Assembly: GCA_038243395.1 (NCBI GenBank)
Contig: JBBSRC010000008.1
Coordinates: 10,375-74,374, forward strand
From: Gelidibacter sp038243395
Lineage (GTDB): Bacteria; Bacteroidota; Bacteroidia; Flavobacteriales; Flavobacteriaceae
Length of the DNA: 64,000 nt
Direction: 5' to 3'
The notes under the pieces were generated by a model. The model ran no database searches. It was given only the letters and a program-made list of their open reading frames with translations, and was not told the origin of the DNA. Below are positions 18,592 through 24,895 of this stretch, one piece after another. The first letter of the stretch is position 1. Each line of letters begins with the position of its first letter. A program made the translations under genes and the position numbers.

Positions 18592-18624
18592 ACTCCGATG
18601 CTTTAAAACATCGGAGTTTTTTTA
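18592..18624. terminator. Bidirectional intrinsic terminator
   Basis: Nine-base perfect stem (ACTCCGATG at 18592-18600, CATCGGAGT at 18609-18617), 8-base loop, then a T-run; an A-run precedes it, so it works on both strands. It separates the glycan export operon from the convergent proline dehydrogenase gene, whose stop codon lies in the T-run. Confidence 0.92.
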
Positions 18625-19788
18625 TTTCTTTCTTCTCTTCCTTTCTTTTTTCAGAAGCATAAGCTCCCTGCTCGTTTGCCCTGCAACGGAAGTATTCTCT
18701 TCAGCACGTCGAATTAAATAAGGCATCACATCCTTTACCGGACCAAAGGGCACATATTTAGCAACATTGTAGCCATCTGCTGCCAAATTGAAACTAATGT
18801 GGTCACTCATCCCATAAAGCTGTCCAAACCATACGCGATTATCAGTTCTGTCAATATTTAATTGCTGCATGAGTTCCATTGCCAAATAACAACTTTGCTC
18901 ATTATGGGTTCCTATAAATAACGAAATGGCATCAAGATTGGTAAGGACATATTTTAGAGTTCTATCAAAATTTAAATCTGTAGCCTCCTTGGTGGCACAT
19001 ATAGGAGAATCGTAACTTTTATCTTCTGCCCTTTCTCGCTCCTTTTCCATATAAGCGCCACGAACAATCTTTACCCCGATGGTAAAGCCATCTTTTTGGG
19101 CGCGTTCATGGAGTGCTTTAAGATAATCCAGTCTATCCCATCGGTACAACTGTAAGGTGTTATAAACAATTGGAATTCCGGTATTATATTTTCGCATCAA
19201 CTGTTCACACAAATCATCAGTAGCTTCCTGCAACCAACTTTCTTCAGCATCGATCAAAATTTCAACATCTTTATCTTTAGCCAACTTACATACCCTATCA
19301 TATCGAGCCACCACTCTATCCCATTCTTCTTGTTCGTCCATGGTAAATGGTTTGTTTTCCCCTTTCTTTTGGTATAAATAAGATCTTCCAAAACCAGTGG
19401 GCTTGAATACTGCAATTGGCATAGACTTCCGCTCATCAGCAAATTTGATGATCTTTATCGTTTTTTCCATCGCAGCATCAAAATGCGACTCTGTTTCTTT
19501 CCCTTCAACTGAAAAGTCTAAAACTGAACTCACACCTTTAACATACATTTTATCGATAACAGGCAGGCAATCTTCTTCACTTACACCGCCACAAAAATGG
19601 TCAAATACAGTTGCTCTAATCAAGCCCTTAACCGGCAAGTGGGCTTTTAAAGCAAAATTTGTAGCTGCGGTGCCTATCCTGACTAAAGGTTGATGAGATA
19701 TCATCTTAAACAAAAAGTAAGCACGGTCAAGCTCTGAATCACTTTTAAGATTGAAAGCGATTTCTGTGTTTTCAAAAATATTTGACAT
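18622..19788 (-). CDS. Proline dehydrogenase
   Basis: 388 residues, the length of the stand-alone Bacteroidota PRODH. The FAD-binding barrel motifs are clear: VYNTLQLYRWDRLDYL, GVKIVRGAYMEKERERA (substrate and flavin contacts), FIGTHNEQSCYLAMEL, and the C-terminal YVPFGPVKDVMPYLIRRAEEN with the paired arginines that hold proline's carboxylate. It oxidises proline to pyrroline-5-carboxylate and passes electrons to quinone at the inner membrane. A -7 box (TAAATTTG read on the minus strand, 19812-19819) lies 24 bases upstream of the ATG. It is divergent from aroB. No aldehyde dehydrogenase domain is fused. Confidence 0.95.
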   Translation of the reverse strand: MSNIFENTEIAFNLKSDSELDRAYFLFKMISHQPLVRIGTAATNFALKAHLPVKGLIRATVFDHFCGGVSEEDCLPVIDKMYVKGVSSVLDFSVEGKETESHFDAAMEKTIKIIKFADERKSMPIAVFKPTGFGRSYLYQKKGENKPFTMDEQEEWDRVVARYDRVCKLAKDKDVEILIDAEESWLQEATDDLCEQLMRKYNTGIPIVYNTLQLYRWDRLDYLKALHERAQKDGFTIGVKIVRGAYMEKERERAEDKSYDSPICATKEATDLNFDRTLKYVLTNLDAISLFIGTHNEQSCYLAMELMQQLNIDRTDNRVWFGQLYGMSDHISFNLAADGYNVAKYVPFGPVKDVMPYLIRRAEENTSVAGQTSRELMLLKKERKRRKK

Positions 19789-19811
19789 AGTTATTGGGAA
19801 AAAAATATTTG

Positions 19812-19819
19812 CAAATTTA
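19812..19819 (-). promoter_or_regulatory. Candidate -7 box (TAAATTTG, minus strand) for proline dehydrogenase
   Basis: On the minus strand this reads TAAATTTGC if the base at 19811 is included and TAAATTTG without it, matching the Bacteroidota -7 consensus. It lies 24 bases before the start codon at 19788. No -33 TTG was recognised. Confidence 0.45.
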
Positions 19820-19885
19820 ATTATTCATTCTTGATTAATTAATTTAAAACTGCTTATTTTCATGCATTAATAAGTTACTATAAAA

Positions 19886-20953
19886 ATGACCTCAATTATC
19901 ACTGATTCCTATGCCGTCCATTTTAATGAGACTGGATATGAAAAATTAAACAACTACCTAAAAGACAATCGTTTCTCAAAAGTATTTATCATTGTTGACA
20001 ACAATACGCACGTCCATTGCTTACCGCATTTCCTGTCAAAATTAGATACAGATTTGACATGCGAAATCATCGAAATTGATTCGGGTGAAGCCAATAAAAA
20101 CATAGACACCTGTGTTGGGGTCTGGAATGCGCTGTCAGAATTGGGTGCAGATCGAAAAAGTCTGATCATTAATGTGGGCGGAGGAGTTGTAACTGATTTG
20201 GGCGGTTTTGTTGCTTGCACCTTTAAGCGTGGCCTGAAATATATAAACGTTCCTACTTCGCTTTTAGCCATGGTTGATGCTTCGGTTGGAGGGAAAACGG
20301 GAGTAGATCTGGGGGCCCTTAAAAATCAGGTGGGCGTGATTTCTTCAGGAGATATGGTACTGGTAGATTCAAGTTTTTTAGATACACTGCCCCAACGTCA
20401 TTTGAAAAGTGGTTTGGCCGAAATGTTGAAACATGGACTTATTTATGACGCGTCGTACTGGAATAAATTTTTAGATCTGAACAACTTAAAATTAACAGAT
20501 TTAGATGGTCTAATTCATGAATCAATTGAAATAAAAAATACAATTGTTACAGAAGATCCGTTTGAGCATGGTTTGCGGAAAACACTCAACTTTGGACATA
20601 CTTTAGGCCATGCCATCGAATCTTATTATTTAAGTGAAACTGACAAAGAAGAATTACTTCATGGAGAAGCTATTGCCATTGGAATGATTATGGAAACTTA
20701 TATTTCTGCTGAACTATTAGGCTTCTCTAAAGATGATTTAGAAATCATAAAACAAACCTTTCTCAAAATTTTCAACAAGGTTGCCATTGCAACCTCAGAT
20801 TATGATGCCATTATTGATCTTTTAAAATATGACAAAAAGAACGAACATGGCAATATCAATTTTGTGTTATTGGAAAAAATCGGAGTGCCTAAAATTGATT
20901 GTTTGGTAAAAAATAATTTGCTTATTAAAGCCTTTGAATATTATAAATCGTAA
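19886..20953 (+). CDS. aroB: 3-dehydroquinate synthase
   Basis: 355 residues, normal for AroB. NAD-binding and metal-site motifs are visible: NVGGGVVTDLGGFVA, VPTSLLAMVDASVGGKTGVD, LKNQVGVI, FGHTLGHAIE (metal His) and LLHGEAIAIGM (metal His). It turns DAHP into 3-dehydroquinate, the second step of the shikimate pathway, in the cytosol using NAD and a divalent metal. It is divergent from the proline dehydrogenase gene with 97 bases between them. It stands alone; no other shikimate gene is nearby. Confidence 0.97.
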   Translation: MTSIITDSYAVHFNETGYEKLNNYLKDNRFSKVFIIVDNNTHVHCLPHFLSKLDTDLTCEIIEIDSGEANKNIDTCVGVWNALSELGADRKSLIINVGGGVVTDLGGFVACTFKRGLKYINVPTSLLAMVDASVGGKTGVDLGALKNQVGVISSGDMVLVDSSFLDTLPQRHLKSGLAEMLKHGLIYDASYWNKFLDLNNLKLTDLDGLIHESIEIKNTIVTEDPFEHGLRKTLNFGHTLGHAIESYYLSETDKEELLHGEAIAIGMIMETYISAELLGFSKDDLEIIKQTFLKIFNKVAIATSDYDAIIDLLKYDKKNEHGNINFVLLEKIGVPKIDCLVKNNLLIKAFEYYKS

Positions 20954-21516
20954 ACACCTATATTTATAAATTTAAAGGTGATGATTTTCATGTTTAACAA
21001 TAAAGAACACTGCAGCTGGACATAAAATTTGCTATTAACGACTTTTTTTGCTAAGGGTTTTCGATCAAAGCATTCAAAGTAATATATTATCGAAATTATC
21101 GCACTTTCTTTCTGCTAACAATTCGTAGATGCATCTGTAATCAACTTGAATATGAAACAAAAGCATCTTGATCAAAACCAAATCGTTCCGTCTTTTCTTT
21201 TCTGGCAATGTCCAATACTCGATATGCATACACGCGCACAGTATCCATTGATTGCACAACAATTTATTTAAAACTCTATTTACCTTCCACGTAGGGATAA
21301 CAGAATTTATTTTGAATAGAGCAATTAGAATTTATTATTTATATTTAAAGGTATGACATTTTACTAAATCCCAATCTTACCCACTTATATGAATGCAATG
21401 ATTAATTGCTAAGCCCAGGTCTTTTATAATCCAACGCCCATAATTAGCCATTATTTATGAAAACACCCTTTATTGATTGCTCAAAAAAGGGTGTATATAT
21501 CAAAAATCTTAAAACA
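20954..21516. other. 560-base gap with possible gene debris
   Basis: No intact gene. The minus strand around 21080-21250 gives a short run ending FGFDQDAFVSYSS before a stop, with VDYRCIYELLAERK continuing in another frame. This looks a little like the start of a TIR domain but may be chance (see findings). A hairpin near the right end probably terminates the Lrp gene. The rest shows nothing I can name. Confidence 0.4.
21463..21494 (-). terminator. Probable terminator of the Lrp/AsnC gene
   Basis: Nine-base stem (ACACCCTTT at 21463-21471 with AAAGGGTGT at 21486-21494) and 14-base loop, 22 bases beyond the stop of the minus-strand regulator. The T-run after the stem on the minus strand is short (TTTTC), so it may be a weak terminator. 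Confidence 0.6.
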
Positions 21517-21996
21517 TTACATCTCGTTAAAAATAGAATGCATTAAGCGTTTTTTGTCATTAATGCTCTCTTCTAATGAGATCATAGTTTCTGTTCTGTA
21601 TATACCCTCGATATCATCTAACATGAATATAATGTCTTTCGCATGAGAAGTGTTCTTTGCTCTTACTTTACAGAAAATATTAAATTTACCAGTGGTAATA
21701 TGAGCAACCGTAACATATGGAATTTCATTAATACGTTCGAGGACAAATTTTGTTTGTGAAGTGTTGTTCAAAAAAACCCCAACGTACGCAATAAAAGAAT
21801 AACCAAGTTTTTTATAATCTAAGGTTAGTGATGAACCTTGAATAATACCCGCCTCTTCCATTTTTTTTACCCGAACGTGAACCGTTCCTGCCGAAATAAC
21901 TAATTTTTTAGCAATATCCGTAAACGGAACTCTTGTATTATCAATTAACATGTCTAAAATTTGATGATCGATTTCATCTAACTTGAACTTTCCCAT
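21517..21996 (-). CDS. Lrp/AsnC family transcriptional regulator
   Basis: 159 residues, the standard Lrp length. The N-terminal winged helix-turn-helix reads LDEIDHQILDMLIDNTRVPF and then KLVISAGTVHVRVKKMEEAG, with the recognition helix in the second segment. The C-terminal RAM/ligand-binding beta-alpha fold follows (AYVGVFLNNTSQ, VTVAHITTGKFNIFCKV). Such proteins form octamers and sense amino acids. The best -7 box on the minus strand is TATTTTTG at 22021-22028, 25 bases before the ATG. The next gene in the same direction upstream is the M14 peptidase, 64 bases away, so the peptidase could read into it. Target genes are unknown. Confidence 0.93.
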   Translation of the reverse strand: MGKFKLDEIDHQILDMLIDNTRVPFTDIAKKLVISAGTVHVRVKKMEEAGIIQGSSLTLDYKKLGYSFIAYVGVFLNNTSQTKFVLERINEIPYVTVAHITTGKFNIFCKVRAKNTSHAKDIIFMLDDIEGIYRTETMISLEESINDKKRLMHSIFNEM

Positions 21997-22020
21997 TTTT
22001 GTGAATTATTAAATTTTTTA

Positions 22021-22028
22021 CAAAAATA
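22021..22028 (-). promoter_or_regulatory. Candidate -7 box (TATTTTTG, minus strand) for the Lrp/AsnC gene
   Basis: Fits TAnnTTTG and lies 25 bases before the start codon at 21996. It suggests the regulator has its own promoter in the short gap after the M14 peptidase gene. Confidence 0.4.
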
Positions 22029-22060
22029 ATAGAAATATGTTGAAGATTATACATCAAAAG

Positions 22061-23227
22061 CTAGATTTTTTCTATAAATAGCGGAAATTTTTCACTATTC
22101 ATCAATACGAAATCGATTGCGAGTCCCACTTTTAACTCTTCATTAACATGATCAAACACCAATTGTTCCTTCGCATCAATCTCTTTGTGACCGAAAAAAT
22201 GATTTAATTCTGAGATTTTTTCAATTTTAGGTCTGAATGTAATGTGATTTTGATCAAGTTTTTCCTCGTATTGCAACGCAATATCTAAAACCTGATGGTC
22301 ATCTCTTATTTTTATCTTGGCATTTCGAATAATTATATCGAAGAATAACTTTTCGTTTTGTGGAATTTTCAAATATTCAATTTTATATATTCCTTTTACA
22401 CTATTAAAGGTAATCTCACACACACCAACCCACAGGGATTGAAATATTAAGCCTCGAACTTTTTCCCGATTGTAATCGTCAGGGAAGTGGCCAGCTTCAA
22501 ACAAGATGGTTGGCACGTTTAATACCTGAAAAGTATCCCCAACACAATTAATATTAAAAGAGTCGTCATAAACCCCCACTTGACCCGGAATTTGCCGCTG
22601 TAAATGCTCGTTCATGCGGACAATGACGTCCATTGCTTTTTTACGGGTTTCTGTAATTAAGCACGCTTCATCTTGCGCTGGTGACAAAAAAGAAATCGTA
22701 GCGGGCTTATTAATCGGACCAGCACTAAAAATGGTGCGCTGCCCATGAAGATTAAAACAAAAATCAGGCTTAAATTCTTCAAAGCACGCTTTAAGCACTT
22801 TACTTTCTGGTTGCGTCAAGTTTTGAGCATCCCTATTTAAATCCACTCCGTTTGCGTTTAAACGTGTATAAAGTCTAGAGCCATCAGGACTCAACATAGG
22901 GATAATACCTATGGTGCATTTGCTCAAAAGATTTTTAATGGTATCATTTTTTGAGTCAGCTAAAAGATTTAACAAATCAAATACTGCTTTAGTAGTTGTA
23001 CTTTCATTTCCGTGCATCTGAGACCACATCAAAATCTTTTTTTTTCCAGCGCCGATTTTTATAAAATGGATGTCTTCATTCAGCACGGATTTTCCTAAAA
23101 CCGTCACATTAAAATATGTACTGTGTTTTTCAAGTAAATTTTTTATATGATCAGCATTAATATAACGGCCATAAAGGGACGGCTCATAATAGTGTTGAAA
23201 ATCGATTTTAAAATGCGCTTTTGTCAT
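22061..23227 (-). CDS. M14 family zinc carboxypeptidase
   Basis: 388 residues from the chosen start. The peptidase motif set is present: SQMHGNEST (H-x-x-E zinc ligands), DGSRLYTRLNANGVDLNRDAQN (substrate-binding Arg), FNLHGQR (third zinc ligand) and LFEAGHF (catalytic Glu). No signal peptide is seen, which suggests a cytosolic peptidase. A longer frame adds 18 codons upstream, but these run through the promoter palindrome, so the ATG at 23227 (MTKAHFKIDF) is preferred. The gene is divergent from an XRE regulator, and the intervening region is full of shared palindromes, so the regulator probably controls it. The peptide substrate is unknown. Confidence 0.9.
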   Translation of the reverse strand: MTKAHFKIDFQHYYEPSLYGRYINADHIKNLLEKHSTYFNVTVLGKSVLNEDIHFIKIGAGKKKILMWSQMHGNESTTTKAVFDLLNLLADSKNDTIKNLLSKCTIGIIPMLSPDGSRLYTRLNANGVDLNRDAQNLTQPESKVLKACFEEFKPDFCFNLHGQRTIFSAGPINKPATISFLSPAQDEACLITETRKKAMDVIVRMNEHLQRQIPGQVGVYDDSFNINCVGDTFQVLNVPTILFEAGHFPDDYNREKVRGLIFQSLWVGVCEITFNSVKGIYKIEYLKIPQNEKLFFDIIIRNAKIKIRDDHQVLDIALQYEEKLDQNHITFRPKIEKISELNHFFGHKEIDAKEQLVFDHVNEELKVGLAIDFVLMNSEKFPLFIEKI

Positions 23228-23242
23228 GTGAAATAATTGTGA

Positions 23243-23276
23243 TACAAATGTAAACAATTGATTATTTACATTTGTA
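23243..23276. promoter_or_regulatory. Perfect 12-base inverted repeat over the M14 peptidase promoter
   Basis: Arms TACAAATGTAAA (23243-23254) and TTTACATTTGTA (23265-23276) with a 10-base spacer. The minus-strand -7 match TACATTTG lies inside the left arm at 23245-23252, 18 bases before the M14 start. A further inverted pair of TTGTAAACAA (23273-23282) and TTGTTTACAA (23297-23306) adjoins it. This is the pattern expected for a repressor operator. Confidence 0.7.
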
Positions 23277-23489
23277 AACAATCAAAACAACTGATTTTGT
23301 TTACAAAACTATACAATTGAACCAGAAATCAGAAGTAAATTTTTGATTACTATCCAATGCAAATTCCGAAATACAAATCTTGTAGTTATAATTTTATTAA
23401 TCAGTTGTTTAAGTGTTTAATCATAAAGTAAAGCTTTATGTATAAATAACAATAACGTTAACGCCATAGCTATATAAAGAATCTATTTA

Positions 23490-23501
23490 TTACATTTGTA
23501 A
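23490..23501 (+). promoter_or_regulatory. Candidate promoter box/operator half-site for the XRE regulator
   Basis: TTACATTTGTAA repeats the core of the inverted repeat at 23265-23277 and contains TACATTTG, a match to the -7 consensus, 29 bases before the regulator's ATG. Sharing of this word between both divergent promoters suggests control of both genes by the XRE protein. Confidence 0.55.
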
Positions 23502-23529
23502 CGCTAACGCATTCAAATATAAGTTTACA

Positions 23530-23904
23530 ATGATAAACAGTGAAGATTTTGCAAAACGACTTCAAAAAGTCATCGATTATTATGCTGAAACTGCCTCTTC
23601 TTTCTCTGATAAAATTGGAGTTCAGCGATCAAGTATTTCGCATATTTTATCTGGTAGAAATAAACCAAGTCTAGATTTTGTTTTGAAAATTCTGGCCACC
23701 TATCCCGAAGTTGAACTCTATTGGCTTTTAAACGGGAAAGGTAAATTTCCAACTCAACCGGAAAAAATTGCGATTGAAATAAAAAAAAAATCGGAAGTTC
23801 AAGACCCATCATCTGACACTAGAATATCAACTGACATCAAGAGGATTGATAAAATTGTTATTTTTTATGAAGATGGAACATTTAAGGAATTTATTGAAAA
23901 CTGA
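23530..23904 (+). CDS. XRE family helix-turn-helix regulator
   Basis: 124 residues. The N-terminal helix-turn-helix covers about residues 8-60: FSDKIGVQRSSISHILSGRNKPSLD is read across the two helices and the turn, followed by LKILATYPEVELYWLLNGKGKFP, which is typical of small Bacteroidota XRE proteins. The C-terminal half is charged and shows no known domain; it ends with a predicted beta hairpin (IDKIVIFYEDGTFKEFIE). It probably binds the palindromes in the 302-base region shared with the divergent M14 peptidase gene and regulates itself. It lacks any prophage neighbours. The signal sensed is unknown. Confidence 0.88.
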   Translation: MINSEDFAKRLQKVIDYYAETASSFSDKIGVQRSSISHILSGRNKPSLDFVLKILATYPEVELYWLLNGKGKFPTQPEKIAIEIKKKSEVQDPSSDTRISTDIKRIDKIVIFYEDGTFKEFIEN

Positions 23905-23972
23905 TTAACTTTTGTCATATATCCGCGCTCATCAACTTTAAAGGATTTCTTTAAAGAATGACTTCTTTTGGT

Positions 23973-23980
23973 TAGTTTTG
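23973..23980 (+). promoter_or_regulatory. Candidate -7 box (TAGTTTTG) for the small lipoprotein gene
   Basis: Matches TAnnTTTG with the following C. It overlaps a possible TTG codon at 23978, so the true start must lie downstream at 23993 or 23999. Confidence 0.5.
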
Positions 23981-23998
23981 CATCTAAATCCTATGAAC

Positions 23999-24385
23999 AT
24001 GAAATTATCTTTAGTTTTTATTTGCCTACTCCTTTTGACAAGTTGCTATAATAAGGAACGCGAGTGCAAAGATTTTAAAACTGGTACGTTTGAATTTAAG
24101 TACACTACAGATGGCGTTGAAAAAACAGGAAGGTTTGTGAGAACAGATAGCACGAACATAGATTATTACGAAAATAAGATCGACACTGCTTCTATCCGAT
24201 GGATTAACGATTGCGAATTCATAATGAAGCACATCAATCCGAAAAACATGAGTGAAGAAAAAGCGATCCACATGAAGATTCTGACCACTTCTGAAGACTC
24301 TTACACTTTTGAATACAGCTTAGCCATTCAGCACGGTGCCCAGCAAAAGCATATAGAGCAAGGTACAGCCACAAAAATAAAATAA
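23999..24385 (+). CDS. Small putative lipoprotein of unknown function
   Basis: About 128 residues. The start MKLSLVFICLLLLTSCYNKE is a classic Bacteroidota lipoprotein signal with the lipobox Cys at residue 16. The mature part has alternating strands (GTFEFKYTTDGVEKTGRF, SIRWINDCEFIMKH, YTFEYSLAIQ), which suggests a small beta barrel like other DNA-damage or envelope stress lipoproteins, but I do not recognise the family. A second Cys is in NDCEF. The start was moved downstream of the -7 box; ATG 23993 is also possible. It has its own promoter and no linked gene; the next gene is about 500 bases away on the other strand. Confidence 0.82.
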   Translation: MKLSLVFICLLLLTSCYNKERECKDFKTGTFEFKYTTDGVEKTGRFVRTDSTNIDYYENKIDTASIRWINDCEFIMKHINPKNMSEEKAIHMKILTTSEDSYTFEYSLAIQHGAQQKHIEQGTATKIK

Positions 24386-24895
24386 GAATATATGTTTATT
24401 ACTATTAGGTGATATCAATAGAACTGCATTGACGAAGGCTTTATAAGCTTGTTAAAGAAACTGAAAAACTTCCAACCATATCTAATTTAGCAAAAAGAAT
24501 ATTGCACACAAAACGATCATAATACAACAACATTAGATACATTGTTATCTATGGTGTATTATATTTAAATTTTGCTGCTTTTGAATTCTCTGTTTATCTT
24601 AAAAAATCATTTTAAACAATAATCCCAAATCTGAAATTGCGTCATAGGTAAGAAAGCTATTGCTTTATTTGAATCAACCCAATGAATCTTTTCTTCATTC
24701 TAGTTGTTGTCCATAAATCCCGAAAATCAAATTCATTTTCGATTCATGTTAACACTCAATTTTTTAAATACAGAGTATAATTCAAAGTTCGGCAAGAAAT
24801 ACCAGATTATTTTTTTGTGACATCACGTAATTTCAGATTTCGTCATCTGAAAATTTTCCGTCAATCGATCTCGATTTTGACAAAAATTGCAGCAT
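24386..24895. other. 510-base gap between a lipoprotein gene and parC
   Basis: No intact gene. A minus-strand frame at 24607-24714 reads MDNN, a stop, then about 30 sensible residues, which may be gene debris (see findings). The part next to parC, 24780-24895, is AT-rich with no clear hairpin; no terminator for parC was found. Confidence 0.4.

Noticed and set aside
21074..21262. 62-codon minus-strand frame in the aroB-Lrp gap as an intact gene
   Set aside because: The sensible residues are split between two frames, so if anything it is debris, not a gene.
22061..23281. Longer M14 peptidase start at 23281
   Set aside because: The extra 18 codons lie on the promoter palindrome and are not part of the peptidase fold.
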